DNA from: Darksidea phi
Taxonomy: Eukaryota; Ascomycota; Dothideomycetes; Pleosporales; Lentitheciaceae
Direction: 5' to 3'
Length of the DNA stretch: 64,000 nt
Assembly (NCBI GenBank): GCA_030770425.1
Contig: JASJFT010000126.1
Span: forward strand, 62,001 to 126,000
The notes below the pieces were generated by a model. That model worked only from the letters and a program-made list of their open reading frames with translations, did not search any database and was not told where the DNA came from. Positions within the stretch are counted from its first letter, which is position 1. Each line of letters begins with the position of its first letter. Made by a program: the position numbers and the translations under genes. Positions 1 through 11,231 of this stretch are shown here, piece by piece.

Positions 1-2
1 TG

Positions 3-2927
3 CCCAAGCATCTTAGGGACTTGCTCTCCGCCGAGTCTGGTTGCAACGATGGCATGGCCTTCCCATTCGTCTATTTGGCCATTTATCTTATTCGCTACCG
101 ACCGGACACCAGTAAGGTCTCGTACTACTGGTTTCTTTATACCATTCTATACGAGTGTTTGTTTGGTGCCGTCTACGGAGTCGCCATTGGCTACGCCGCC
201 CGACGTGCCATTCGGTACGCCCACGAAAAGGACTTGATAGATCGAGAGAGCTTCCTCGTCTTCTACTTCGTGCTGGCACTGTTCTGCGCTGGTTCTGGAA
301 GTATGCTTGGAATGGACGACTTGCTGGTGGGGTTCGCATGCGGCGTCGGGTTTTCCAACGACGGCTGGTTTCTTGAAAAGACGGAGGAGTCTCATGTTTC
401 CAACGTCATCGACTTGCTGATCAACTTGGCATTTTTCGTTTACTTTGGCACCATTATTCCGTGGGCCCAGTTCAATGCGCCAGTTATTGGATTGATACCC
501 TGGAAGCTGGTTGTGCTGGGCCTGCTCGTCCTCTTCTTTCGTCGGATTCCCATCATGCTCGCCCTGAAGCCCATAATTCCAGATATCAAAACATGGCGCG
601 AAGCCTCTTTCGCAGGACATTTCGGCCCTATAGGAGTCGGTGGCATCTTCGTAGCGATCCTGGCGAGGGCTGAGCTGGAAACGCACGAGACGACGCCTTT
701 GGCTGTTCTTCCCGAAGAGGGTTTTGAGCACCTGAACATCATCGAGATGATCTGGCCAATCACCTGTTTCTTGGTTATTGTCAGCATCTTAGTGCACGGA
801 AGTTCCATTGCTGTCTTTACCTTGGGAAAGCACATCAACACGCTTACACTTACCTTGTCATATACCCAAGCTACCGAAGATGGACCGAACTGGATGGATC
901 GTCTCCCGCGCATCCAGTCCCGTTCCAAGTCGTCCATGTCCCTCAGCCGGCGTCAATCTGAAACTTCGGTGGATGAGAAAACTGAAGAGAATGGACCTGG
1001 TTTGCTGCCCCCGGTTGGACTTCGTGGGCAGTTCCTACGCCGTCAGAAAGAGGAGGACAATTCTAGCCGCGGAAACGCCCATGGCTCCTCGGCGCGCCGA
1101 AGACGTTGGGATTCAGGGCGAGGCCCGGGTGGGCCAATCTCCCAATCCGCCATCCTGCCTAGTAGACCTAATCGCGATGCCTCGGAAGATGCCATGTCAC
1201 CTTTGCAAGACTCCGATACCCTCGCTGTGCCTAGCGACGAATCGCCGGAGGGATCTTCGAGAGAGAAGCGCAGGCGTAGGGAGTCCGAGGAGGAGATCTA
1301 CCAGGAAGGCGACAAGACAGTCATTGAGGATGAAGAAGGTAATGTCTTGGGTGTGCGACAGAGCCGCAAGGGAGAGTCTGAAGAGGCAAGATTAAGACAC
1401 GATAACGAACAAGCTGCACGACTAGCGGTCGAGAAGGACGTGGAACATGGCGTTGCCCGGACCGAGCACGGCGGGGCTGCCGAGAAAGCTCCCGAGAAGG
1501 CCGTTGAGGCTATCAAAGAGGGTGTGGAGCACCCCGGCAGAAATTGGCGTAAAAGGATGGGAAGCTTCTCAGGATGGCATCACCATGCCGACGGGGAGCC
1601 CACTGAACCACCCAAAGCACACAAGCCGGCGCCCAAGAGGGGCCCCGCCCTCGCATACCAGTTTGGAAATACCATTATTGTCGAGGATGAAGATGGCGAG
1701 GTGCTCAAGAAGTACGATATACCTACGGCGCCCCGGCAAGAACGCCCTGGCACGGATCGCAAGTCTTCGGTGGCTGAGACTGGCGGTCGTGCCATGCAGA
1801 GTCTCCGCAGGATGGGCACGTACATGGGTATGGCGCCTCAAGAAGAGCGTGGCGAACCTTCCGCCACTGAAGGTGCAGCAACAGACAGCAAGAAAAAGAA
1901 GAAGCAGCCTCTTTCGGATGAAGACGACGATCGCATCCGCTTTACCGTCACCGCGGGCGGGCGCCGGATGAGCAAGGCCGAGTTCATTCAACAGATGTCG
2001 AAGCTCGACCCCAAAGCTCGCGCCAAATTTCTTCAGGACAGTGACGTTCCTGAGCCTATCAAACGCGAAGCGAGACAAGACGCTAAGGATGCAAAAGACG
2101 CAAAGGATGCAAAGGACGCCAAGGATTCTGCTCGCCGTCGCGCTGCATCGTCCGCCGACGTTCCGCCTGTCGTAGGCGAGGAAGGCCAGGCTGAAATCCA
2201 CAGGATCGAGTCTCCAGACGCAAGAAAGGAGGGCAGGAAGCGCGGACCCGAAGGTCTCACCTTGGTCGATAGCGAGGACGAAGATGTTCCCTTCCACTCT
2301 GTACGCAAGGACCTCGCTAAGTTCTCAATGGACAACTCAACGGGCGGCGAAACAGCGGCACAGCGTCGTCGTCGCCTTGCCAGCCAAAAACCTGTCGTAT
2401 CAGAAGAACAAGGGACGGAAGACGATGGCGATGTCGATGTCGACGAAACACCCGTCGAACGCCGCCGCCGCATGGCCGCCCTCCAGTCCTCGTCTTCCTC
2501 AGCTAGCCAAAACCGGCGCGCCGTCTCCCCTCCCAAGACTCCCGCTGGCGACCCCCTTCCCAAATCGCGAATGGACGAGGGCGAGACCGCAGCCGAGCGA
2601 AAACGTCGCTTAGGCGCTCTGGGTATGGGTGGTGCAAATGATTCTGGCGAATCGTCGGACTCTGAAACTGAGGAAGCGGGCGACCCACTCGAGACGGGTC
2701 GAGGTACGCACCACTATTCGCCGTCTGCGCAGAGAAAGGGCGAGTCGAGTGAGCAGCAGCAGCAGCAGCAGCAGCCGAGAGTTGCTCCACCGAGGACACC
2801 TGGGATCCGATTTGCAGAGCAGCCACGCATCCCGACCAAAGACGAGAGGGTTGCTGCTGATGCGGCGGAGAAGGGTGCTGAAAAGGACAAGGGCAAGGGG
2901 TTGGGCAAGTTGAGATGGAAGAAGTAG
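3..2927 (+). CDS. Plasma-membrane Na+/H+ antiporter, NHA1/SOD2-like (5' truncated by window edge)
   Basis: Exports Na+ (and K+) in exchange for H+ at the plasma membrane. The reading frame is open from base 3, so the start and first membrane helices lie before the window. The first visible residues include the ESGCNDGMAFPF stretch, the conserved ND-containing helix of the CPA1 antiporter family. About seven more hydrophobic segments follow (to near base 870). Then comes a hydrophilic tail of roughly 680 residues, as in yeast Nha1, where the long cytosolic tail is regulatory. The tail holds acidic and basic low-complexity blocks, a five-unit DAK run (about 2081-2126), repeated GETAAxRxRRL segments and a poly-Gln run (about 2753-2775). 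Family assignment is secure; orthology to NHA1 is inferred from the helix motif plus the long tail. Confidence 0.9.
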   Translation, partial: PKHLRDLLSAESGCNDGMAFPFVYLAIYLIRYRPDTSKVSYYWFLYTILYECLFGAVYGVAIGYAARRAIRYAHEKDLIDRESFLVFYFVLALFCAGSGSMLGMDDLLVGFACGVGFSNDGWFLEKTEESHVSNVIDLLINLAFFVYFGTIIPWAQFNAPVIGLIPWKLVVLGLLVLFFRRIPIMLALKPIIPDIKTWREASFAGHFGPIGVGGIFVAILARAELETHETTPLAVLPEEGFEHLNIIEMIWPITCFLVIVSILVHGSSIAVFTLGKHINTLTLTLSYTQATEDGPNWMDRLPRIQSRSKSSMSLSRRQSETSVDEKTEENGPGLLPPVGLRGQFLRRQKEEDNSSRGNAHGSSARRRRWDSGRGPGGPISQSAILPSRPNRDASEDAMSPLQDSDTLAVPSDESPEGSSREKRRRRESEEEIYQEGDKTVIEDEEGNVLGVRQSRKGESEEARLRHDNEQAARLAVEKDVEHGVARTEHGGAAEKAPEKAVEAIKEGVEHPGRNWRKRMGSFSGWHHHADGEPTEPPKAHKPAPKRGPALAYQFGNTIIVEDEDGEVLKKYDIPTAPRQERPGTDRKSSVAETGGRAMQSLRRMGTYMGMAPQEERGEPSATEGAATDSKKKKKQPLSDEDDDRIRFTVTAGGRRMSKAEFIQQMSKLDPKARAKFLQDSDVPEPIKREARQDAKDAKDAKDAKDAKDSARRRAASSADVPPVVGEEGQAEIHRIESPDARKEGRKRGPEGLTLVDSEDEDVPFHSVRKDLAKFSMDNSTGGETAAQRRRRLASQKPVVSEEQGTEDDGDVDVDETPVERRRRMAALQSSSSSASQNRRAVSPPKTPAGDPLPKSRMDEGETAAERKRRLGALGMGGANDSGESSDSETEEAGDPLETGRGTHHYSPSAQRKGESSEQQQQQQQPRVAPPRTPGIRFAEQPRIPTKDERVAADAAEKGAEKDKGKGLGKLRWKK
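2081..2126 (+). repeat. In-frame 9-nt DAK repeat in the antiporter tail
   Basis: About five imperfect copies of a 9-nt unit encoding Asp-Ala-Lys. Third positions vary (gct/gca/gcc, gac/gat), so the peptide repeat is better kept than the DNA repeat. Confidence 0.75.
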
Positions 2928-4025
2928 ACGATCTAATATCTGTTGGTTTGGAGATTTGGTGTGCCTGTCTTTGACTTTTGTTTAATGTGTGTTCCATTTT
3001 TTCCTTGTTTGATTTTGAAGCCTTGTTTGGGTATCATGTTTGCATCCTGGCTCTGGTATATCTGATGGCCTTTTTCTAATTGCATCGGCATTTTCGTCAT
3101 TCAGGGCGGGAGAACGGTATAGAGTAGATGTGTCTAGGGCGTCTGATCTCTATGCATTTCAAGCGGTGAGGAATGTTCTGTCAGACAGCGGCGTATGGGA
3201 AGGGGGGTTGATGTAGGGTATATGTAGATGACTTTCTTCTATATACGTGTGTTTATATGTGTGTCTATGTGTCTCAGTGTTGATTCCCACTTTTTTACAT
3301 CTTATGCATTTACCATCTCGATACGAGATGGGGAGATGGGATTAGGTTGAGCAAAGGCTTTTAACATCAACTTTTTGTAGTGCGATTTTTTTTTTTAGTC
3401 GGATCCTCTAGTTGTTGTTGCTGGTGTTGTTGATATGGTTGTTCAGAGGGGATTATGTTACTCTTCCTCTTTGCTTTTTTATTTTCATTTTCTTAAAAAA
3501 AAAAAAAATTCTTGCGGGGGGGAGGGTGGTGATGGGGAGAAGGGGGAAGGGATGGAGTGAAGGCGAAAAGAAAAAAAAAAAAAAGGGAAGGAAACAAAGA
3601 CGGTTTATAAGTGTTGGTATGCAGGTTTTGGGTGGAGTGGCTTGGTAGGCGCATGGATTGAGAGTAAGTAGATGGGGAGAGGAGTTTGTGAGGAGGTCCT
3701 GTTGTGAAATAACACTAGCGTGTTTGTGCAGTGCTATTTGGAGCGCAGATCGAAAAAAGATTTCATGCGCGCCGGCGTATTAAAGATTGTAGTTTAGTCA
3801 AGCTTAGGCAAGGTGGAAGCAGAAGTGAAGGTGCTTAAAGGATATCGGATTGCAATCAAACTTATGATTGTATCTCTTTGATTTAATGATTCGTACACCC
3901 GTAGCCTTCGAACGAACACTTGATCCTATAAAATCTCCTACCACCATTCAACCGAGACACGACCTCGCCATCGCGCAGCAAAAGCCCGCGAAGTGGTCCG
4001 TCCGCACTTACGCCATCGGGATACT
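2928..4025. other. Intergenic region with homopolymer runs
   Basis: This lies between two convergent genes. It holds the 3' flank of the antiporter, a T-rich stretch, a T run near 3388-3398 and two 14-base A runs at 3495-3508 and 3571-3584. Short open frames here have biased composition and no recognisable domain. Confidence 0.6.
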
Positions 4026-5870
4026 TTACTCGTTGTCCCTGACGTCGATGACGGTCGTCTTGAACTTCCTGGCAGGAACCTTGCGGTTGAACAAGATGTC
4101 GACTTCGCGGTACGAACGATGCTTGAGCTCAGGCAGGAAGAAGTAGGCCGAGACCCAGCAGATGGCAGCGGTGCCTCCCCAGATGTAACCGCACTTGCCT
4201 GCGAGATTCCATCCTGTCGGGTTCAGCATCTGCGAGGCTAGGTAGATCATGGGAATTTCCGCGACGTAGTAGGCGGCACGACCGACACCGGTGCTTAGAG
4301 CGCGAAGACGGACTGAGGAAGTCTCGGCAATGATGGAGTATGTGATGGGTCCGAGGGTACCGGCGTAGACGAAGGAGATGATGACACCGAGGCAGGCCTG
4401 GGCGTAGTTGGTCGAAGTGTTCTGTTTGATACTAGCACAGATACCGAGCAGAATGAGCATGGTGAAGTTAAAGGCTGTACCCCAGAGGTAGATGGTACGA
4501 CGGCCGAACCAAGAGCTGAGGAACCAGGAGCCAAAATTGGCGACGAGTTGGAGACACGAATTGATCAAGTTGAGCTGGAAAGAAAAGTCGTTCGACATTC
4601 CGGCCTCTGCGCGGGAGTCAGTGGTGCACACTTGAGACTTGGCAGTGGAGAGCTACTCACGCTCAAAAAAGAAGGTGGCTTGGTTGGCAATCAGATTACC
4701 GGCGAAATTCTGCGACGCGTACATCAAGCAGGTGATGAGTGTCCGCCTCAAATCGGTGCCCTTGAAAAGGTCGAGAAGTGTAGGGGCTCCACCCATCTTA
4801 GCTTCGATCTCGACGGTTCGCTCCATCATGGCAAGTGTCTCTTCAGAGTTTCCTTCGGATTTCTTGCCCAGGCGCTCGATCGAGCGAAGGGCCTCGGCTT
4901 TGCGTCCATTGCGGATCAGCCACCATGGCGATTCGGGCGCGAAGAAAACGAGGATCAAAAGCGGGGTCTGGATGGGTTAGTTCTCATAGGTACTACAAAG
5001 CAGAGAAGGAGGGCCTTACGGGGAAGATCCACTGCAAGGCAAGAGGCACTCGCCAAGCCCATTCATCGGCTCGCTTATTGAAGCCATAGCAGACGGCGGC
5101 GACAATGATACCGCCAATAGACCAACTCATCTGGAGAGTACCCGTCAAGGCGCCTCGAAGGACGAGAGGGACAACCTCACTGGCGTAGGCGGGGGAATTC
5201 GCAATGAAGATTCCCCAGGGGACACCTTCAAACGCTTGTCCGATGGTAAGGACGGCGAGTGAGTTGGCCTAAGTGGGGTCTGTCAGTGGATAAGGTCAAC
5301 AAGGGACCCAGACTACTCACAAAGAAGGAGATGAAGATGGTGGCATTCATGGCAACCAGGGCCCAGATGGTAGTCCAGCGGTAACCGAGACGGGTGGTGA
5401 TGGGACCGGCCAGAAAGACGCCAATAAAAGCACCACATTGGCCGGACTGGAAGAGGGCACTCTGCCATTTGGTTTGGATAGAATAGCCAGATCCTTCGAC
5501 GTAGATGCCATACCGCTCCTTGAAAGCGGCCTGGGCGACGAAGTTACCGTTCAAAAACATGTCAAAGGACTCCATGACCTGGTGGGCATCAGCTGCAGTT
5601 CTGAGCGGAGGAGTGCTCCTCGAAAACCAGACTCACAATGGTGAAGCAGAAAAGGAAGGCCCAAAAGCACGCCATGGGATGCGTCTTGACCGCCTCCCAG
5701 ACGCCCATGTCGTGCTCGCGGTTCTCGGCGTCGAAGGCATTGCTCATGAGATTTGCATCGACCAGGATGTTGGACTGCTGGATGTTGTGCTTCTCGAGCT
5801 CGTCGACGTCGACGGCTTCGGCCTTGTCGACGCGGGTCGCGTCATGCTTCGGCTCGACGGTGCCTGACAT
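4026..5870 (-). CDS. MFS sugar transporter, alpha-glucoside (maltose) permease type
   Basis: Proton-coupled uptake of a sugar, probably maltose or another alpha-glucoside, across the plasma membrane. Exons run 5870-5637, 5578-5321, 5268-5020, 4967-4661 and 4606-4026, joining in frame to 542 residues. The protein has a hydrophilic N-terminus of about 60 residues and twelve hydrophobic segments. Sugar-porter signatures include the cytoplasmic-loop stretch TTRLGYRWTT, PESPWWLIRNGR at the end of helix 6, and a second-half SSWFGRRTIYLWG loop. The NIQQSNILVDANLMSNAF-like N-terminus resembles fungal MAL31/AGT1-type general alpha-glucoside permeases. All four introns are 52-58 nt with GT..AG ends. 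A secreted alpha-glucosidase lies 36 kb away, too far to call a cluster. Exact substrate is not determinable from sequence. Confidence 0.88.
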
Positions 5871-6993
5871 TTTCGGTCGATGTGCTGGTGGTGTGCCAAT
5901 GCGCGAAGGTAGTCAAGCAACCCAAGTGAAAGAGCCAAGAGGGACGAGACGGGATCTTAAATGCATGCGACAGCTAGCCCACGGGGCCCCGCAACATGGA
6001 AGCCTGTAGTGGTTTGCGTCGCACCGCGCTCGTCATTGGTGGAAACAGATGAGGTCGCATCCTTCCGTGACCCCAGCACCCTGGCGATTGACTCTTTACC
6101 CTGATACGAGCAAGGCCCAAGGCCTGCCATTGGTGCAAAAGCCGGCGTTGCCCACACCTCACCTGCTGTAGCACCCACGGCCCGGCCTAGGGTTTCTGGA
6201 ATGGAGTTGAACGTCCGCGTCCAGGCGCGTGGTGCCCGAGGTCCCGGGGGGTCACTGGTGAGAACGAACCGTTCGCCGCGCCGAAGGAAGGCAGTGATTC
6301 CGTTTTCAGATGTGCATCCGACTCTACTACTGCTCGGAATGACAAGCCAAGCGATGGAGCAGAGGGAGAGAGAGAGAGAGCGAGACGGCTGCGTTGGACG
6401 TGCGACCGGTAAGCGGACAGTCTTACTACAGCAATCGCCCGCTGCTGTGTGTTCTCGGTCGGTGTTGGGGACACATTGCAAGGTCTACATGGAATGACCT
6501 TCTGGATCGCCGTAGAACTTCGACATTGCTTGGGTCTGCAGACGCACAGTAATTAAATGCACACAAGTTCGGTGCGGTGCACCCGAGAGTTACCAGCATC
6601 GTCCAACGTCGCCAGCAAGGCCCGTCATTAGGCTGAATGACGGACATGTTCCCAAGTAGCCTGTCGCAAGCGCGCGTCTAGAGGGTAAATACGCTGCTGT
6701 GTGAGGAGGGAAGCCATGTCGGGAGCAGTAAGCGTGCCCGGCTAACGCCGCCGTTGCGGAGGACGGTAAGCTCGGATGCGCGCGAGGCAGGGTACGAAGG
6801 ACAGGGCAGGTGGGCGAGGGTGACGGGTGACGGGTGAGCGGAAAGCAAGATCGTGAGTACCATGCAATTGGATGCGAAGCATGCCATATCTAAGTATAAT
6901 ACAGGACAGTGTGGTTTCGAGGGCGGCCGCGGAAGAACCGCGACGCCGACGTGGGCTTGGCGGCAACGCCTCCAGCTAACACACCTCACCCAC
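5871..6993. other. Promoter region of the sugar transporter
   Basis: No credible gene. It holds a short GA microsatellite (about 6361-6380) and GC-rich sequence. It is bounded by the start of the transporter and the stop of the next minus-strand gene. Confidence 0.55.
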
Positions 6994-7994
6994 CTACAAA
7001 GCGGGCAACAAATGAATCCACCCCGTAAGCGTCCAGCTCGCGCCATACACGCAATCACCGTCCGCCACACCAGCGCCGACTTCATCCCAATTAGCCTTCA
7101 TCATATCAATGCCACCCGGTCCACCACAGTCCTCGCAGAGATCAACGACGGTGCCCGTGGTCTTGACGCCGTCGGGACCTGTGACCTCGAGGATGGCACC
7201 GCAGTACTGGAAGATGTCCTCATACTTGTTGCCGCTGATGACGGGCGGGTGGAACATGAATTTCTTGTCGCCCTTGGAGTCGGACTTGGCGAGCTGCGGG
7301 TCGGTGTCTAGGTAGGGTGCATGGCCGCAGGCGCCGATGTGGTTTTCGATGGATTGGCCGGCCCAGTATGCCATGAAGGGGGAGAGACGGACTGTTGGGG
7401 ACGCGTTAGAGCATGTTTTGAGGTTTGGTTCGTGTGCAAGATGGGCATTTACGTACCGCCGGAGGCTTTCTCGCCAACACGAGGTCCGTTCGGGAAGTAG
7501 GGATTGGCGCCGCCAGATCCACCAGCGCCGCCGGAAGGAGCGGCGGCAGTAGATGTCACAGATACTGCGGCAGTCGTGGCAGCAGGTGGTTGTGCTGTTG
7601 GTGTCACCACAGGTACGACTGGGACGACGCTAGTGGAAGAAGACGAAGAAGAGGAAGCAGGGTTCGCCTGGTTGTTGGCCTCCGGGGGTGCGATGGTTGG
7701 GTACGGGGGGACCGTGTTGTAGTTAACGGTCGACAAGGGAGGTGTAGTGGGTGCAGCTGCTGCATCAACATTTGTTGGGGGCGGGGGAACGGCTTGCTTG
7801 GTCAATTGCGCCGCCTCTTCCGGACTGTATCCTTTTGCTCCGGATGGGAGGGGGCCTGAAAGAGTTACCACTGTGGTTACGGTGGCGAGCTCGACAACGG
7901 TCAGCGTGTTGGCGTTGTATGCACGCTTTTGCAAAGGAACGGCGGCGGCAAGCGCTGAGAAGAGAAGGGCGGAAACGGCGTTAGTGTTCTTCAT
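6994..7994 (-). CDS. Secreted double-psi beta-barrel (RlpA/expansin-like) protein
   Basis: Predicted extracellular protein of 311 residues. Exons are 7994-7457 and 7391-6994, split by a 65-nt intron (GTACGT..CAG). The N-terminus is a signal peptide (about residues 1-20) followed by LQKR, a Kex2-like dibasic site. A Pro/Ala/Ser/Thr-rich linker with a run of Ser leads to a C-terminal domain of about 120 residues. That domain has the fungal double-psi beta-barrel features: NHIGACGHAPY near its start, YCGAILEVTGPDG in the middle, and the VVDLCEDCGGPGGIDM core with the Asp of the barrel site. Proteins of this type are secreted, wall-associated or plant-interaction related, with no proven enzyme activity. 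Function is therefore left as a fold assignment. Confidence 0.85.
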
Positions 7995-9887
7995 GGTGAT
8001 GGTTTCTGATCGTGGTTTTGCAGCGCAAGTGGTCTTCTAATGTTGTATTGGAAGTTGCTGGAGAGTATGAAGGGAGCGTTTGGCAAAGATGCAACTCAAT
8101 ATGCTCAATGAGTGAATGTGTGAGTCGTAAAGATTGGACTCAATGAGTGGAGGACTCAGAAAAGAATGAGTGGTAATCGCACTGCGATAGAACGAAAGAT
8201 TGACTGTGCGGCGAGCCGTACCGGAGACGAGCTCACTGGAGAGGACAATGCCCTGTTAAGTACTTCGGACATGGAGGAGGGGGAAGCGAGAAGGATGCTC
8301 GTTTCGTTTCATCTACAGGGATGCGGCTGTTGGATGGTTTGCCTTACCAACACCGACTTACTCTGGTAATCCGGACTCTTACCACGAGCATGAAGAAGCG
8401 TGCGTAAACAGTGCGTTCTGTACCACATTGCAGCGTGTACCGGTATCCTCCAGAAAAGGTGTCGCTTCGTGGTGTATTGCATTCGGTCAACAGCATACCT
8501 ACTCCATCTCGCGAACTCGTACGTCTTGAGCGCGAGTCTTGGCGGGCGATATTCTTGACTGCCTGCATATGTAAGACGTGTGGCGGTGCTGCTACTTTTA
8601 GTAGGTGGTTGGCCTTTTTTGCATAAGCGCCGGTATGTCCTCGAATATCCCGTGGGGCAACTTTCAGGTACCGCAAGCTGGAAGTCGAAATTGGCTGAGA
8701 AGAGCACATGTTTACGCCCCAGGCCAGCTTCGACGCGGCGAACTGATCCCGGAAGGTTGGATAGGGGTGGTCTTATAACGCTCCAACTAGTTGCTGAGGT
8801 TTGTGCGTCGGCGCGGAGCGTGGCCTAGTCACCGGCCGACGGACACACCGTGAGAAGCCGCTGGGAGGTTGAGGTTCCACAGTCAGGGCCAAAATTTTGT
8901 CGTGGCAATTGAGCGTAGAGGGTCATGCACTTCATGCGTGTCTATTTTAGAGCTTACAGGCGACGGTCGTTGTCGGTGCGGCCGAGAAGGATCAAGACCA
9001 TGAGCATGGTCGCGGCTGTGCAAACCTACCTGAGCGGCATATGCCTGTCCTATGAAGATGGAAATGCTGTTGATGATTATTGTGGTGACACCTTCTGAAA
9101 CGAAGCTGAGAATATTCGCGAGCTTTGTCTTTCGTGGGAGCGAGGTCGAAGACAGGCATCGGGAGCCGACGCAATGCTCGTGCTGACTACGCACATGAAC
9201 GGCTTACTGCAGAAACGCCCGAAAATACACCAGCAGCTCGGCCTCCCGCACGTTGTTCCGCAACGCGACGGTCCTCCGGCCTACCTGTCTGTCGGAGAAA
9301 ATTGATATATCGTATCTGCCGCACGGCTACTGGAGATTTGGGGTTCGACATGACGGGATTGATTTAAGCTTCAGTCGATTCGCAGGTGTTTGTTAGAGTA
9401 AGGAGCACGCGGCTGGTAGCTTAGGTTCCTATTGTCATCCTACCAACCTTAGGGTTGTGGCATAGTTATTTGACCGCATTAGGTCGCAACACTGAAATCG
9501 ACGCTCTCAGATACTAATCCACGGTCGTTACACTGGCCAACCCCCAGAATCATCAAAGATAATTCTTCTTCAGACCATCGCTAACAGCAATAGATCAGTG
9601 AAAAGCCAGGCAGACCGGCAAGCACGCAGTTCTGATACTGAGGAAGGGGTGGGGTGCAGGAGAGGGGAACAATTGGAAAGAGAACCATGGTTCCCAGCTC
9701 GACCGAATCTCAAGGGATTCATCACTATTGAGCACTATTTAACTGCTCTGCCCGCCCCTACCTCACCACACACACACATACCATCGCCCAAACTTGCAGC
9801 TCCCAAAGCGGTTTACCCCTCGTTACGATAGCAGACAACTTTCGCCAGATATACACCGCGCTGCGACACTCAACTCCAACACTCACC
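7995..9887. other. 1.9-kb region without a recognisable gene
   Basis: It lies between divergently transcribed genes. Open frames on both strands are under 135 codons, overlap one another and show no domain, signal peptide or convincing splice pattern. A CA-rich run (about 9768-9780) precedes the plus-strand gene. Confidence 0.5.
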
Positions 9888-11231
9888 ATGAAACTGAAGC
9901 CTGGGAACAACCACAACCCACCTTGGGCGAAGCGCATTAAGCAGCTGTGGCAGGCAAAGATCCCCAACCTTGAGAAACTGAAGCTAGATATTCCGGGCGC
10001 CGTCTTGGTCGCTCTGGACGTCAGATTCAGTTGCCCCAACGGCGGCCGCTCCGACCTTGAAGAGCATGGCGTCATCGAAATTGGCTTCGCGGTTCTACCA
10101 GTCAAGGACTGCGCACCCACCTTCCGCCCCGGTCTACGATGGTTCTATGAGGAGAACGGGGTGCAAGCTTACAACTTCCGGCTCCCCAGGAACAAGCGGG
10201 AGAGGATGGAGATTGCTTACGGAAGCAATCTGCGTGTTACCACTGTTGAAGAGGCACGCGCATTCATGTCAGAACTCCTATCCTACCACCAAGGGCCCCG
10301 CATCCTCGTCGGCTTCGAGTTCTACTTCGGGTTAAAATGGATCGCAGAGGCCTTGCCCGCATTCGCATCAGAATTCAATTCTTGGGTGGATGTGCAAGAT
10401 CTGGCCACCCAACGATGCCAAAACAATCTCCCAGTGGTAGGCAGTTGCAAACAGATCGGATTTACGAAAGCGCTGCAAGCCATGCGCATCGCAAACGGAC
10501 GTCCGGATCGTAAGTTTTCGCGTCCTGCAAACGATGCAGTGAGATGTCTGGCTGTTCTTTCCGGTCTGGTTGACAATGCCGTTTTCACTATACCTGGACA
10601 TCCTTCGCCACAGGAGACCTACACCGGCGGCCCACCACCGGTGCATATCATCGACCCTGACTCGTCACCCAACAAATCTTCCTCGCCTAGCGACACTTCC
10701 TCGATCTTGTCTATCAAACCACGCTTTTTTTGGGGTGTGGATCAAATCGTTAAGGGATCTACCCGACACATGATTAACGGCATATCCGTTCATGAACGCT
10801 TGCCGAAAGACCACTCCAAGAGGAATCCCTTCGCAGTGCGTGTCACAACTAACAATGGCAGTCAGCTCCCTCCCTGGGCACCCAAGGTCATAGCCAGGAA
10901 TTTTTCGCACTTTCCTGGCCTCAAGGCTGTCGGGTTGGGCTGCCCCCATAACCGTGCACCTACTGAGGGTATCAAATTCTGGTGGCTGTCATTCAAGGAG
11001 GGTGTTATGGCAGATTATTTCAGGGACACAATGAATGGGGTGGGCTTAGTTGGATTTACGGAAGACACTGAGCTTCGCGTGAATCGGGAAGTGTATGCAC
11101 AAAAGACCAAGGGCAAAGCGCTGTCGCGATTGCGCAAGAGGACTTCGGAACGCGAGCCGAAGGCACCCAAGCCACGATGGGAGGGTACATTCAACCTAAA
11201 CAATCTCTTCGACGAGCCTGCGCTGGTCTGA
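9888..11231 (+). CDS. DEDDh-nuclease-fold protein (Gfd2/YDR514C-like), catalytic residues altered
   Basis: Single-exon protein of 447 residues. The N-terminal 240 residues match, in order, the blocks of the fungal Gfd2/YDR514C-type RNase H-like domain: a first strand LVALDVRF (D44), an EHGVIEIGFAVL strand, a RILVGFEF strand, a WVDVQDL strand and a final helix SRPANDAVRCLAVLSGL. In active family members the first motif is DxE and the last is HNxGND. Here they read DVR and SRPAND, so the Glu and the His are gone while D216 remains. The C-terminal 200 residues hold no domain I recognise and end in a basic segment. A role in RNA metabolism is known for yeast Gfd2; for this copy loss of nuclease activity is an inference. 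Confidence 0.65.
   Translation: MKLKPGNNHNPPWAKRIKQLWQAKIPNLEKLKLDIPGAVLVALDVRFSCPNGGRSDLEEHGVIEIGFAVLPVKDCAPTFRPGLRWFYEENGVQAYNFRLPRNKRERMEIAYGSNLRVTTVEEARAFMSELLSYHQGPRILVGFEFYFGLKWIAEALPAFASEFNSWVDVQDLATQRCQNNLPVVGSCKQIGFTKALQAMRIANGRPDRKFSRPANDAVRCLAVLSGLVDNAVFTIPGHPSPQETYTGGPPPVHIIDPDSSPNKSSSPSDTSSILSIKPRFFWGVDQIVKGSTRHMINGISVHERLPKDHSKRNPFAVRVTTNNGSQLPPWAPKVIARNFSHFPGLKAVGLGCPHNRAPTEGIKFWWLSFKEGVMADYFRDTMNGVGLVGFTEDTELRVNREVYAQKTKGKALSRLRKRTSEREPKAPKPRWEGTFNLNNLFDEPALV

Noticed and set aside
3412..3648. Possible small protein downstream of the antiporter
   Set aside because: The frame is made of poly-A-derived Lys runs and Gly/Arg-rich low complexity, in a 3' flank.
8883..9194. Minus-strand frame with a hydrophobic stretch (TTIIINSISIFIGQAYA)
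   Set aside because: Only one short hydrophobic segment, no domain, and no convincing start or splice pattern. Kept as non-coding.
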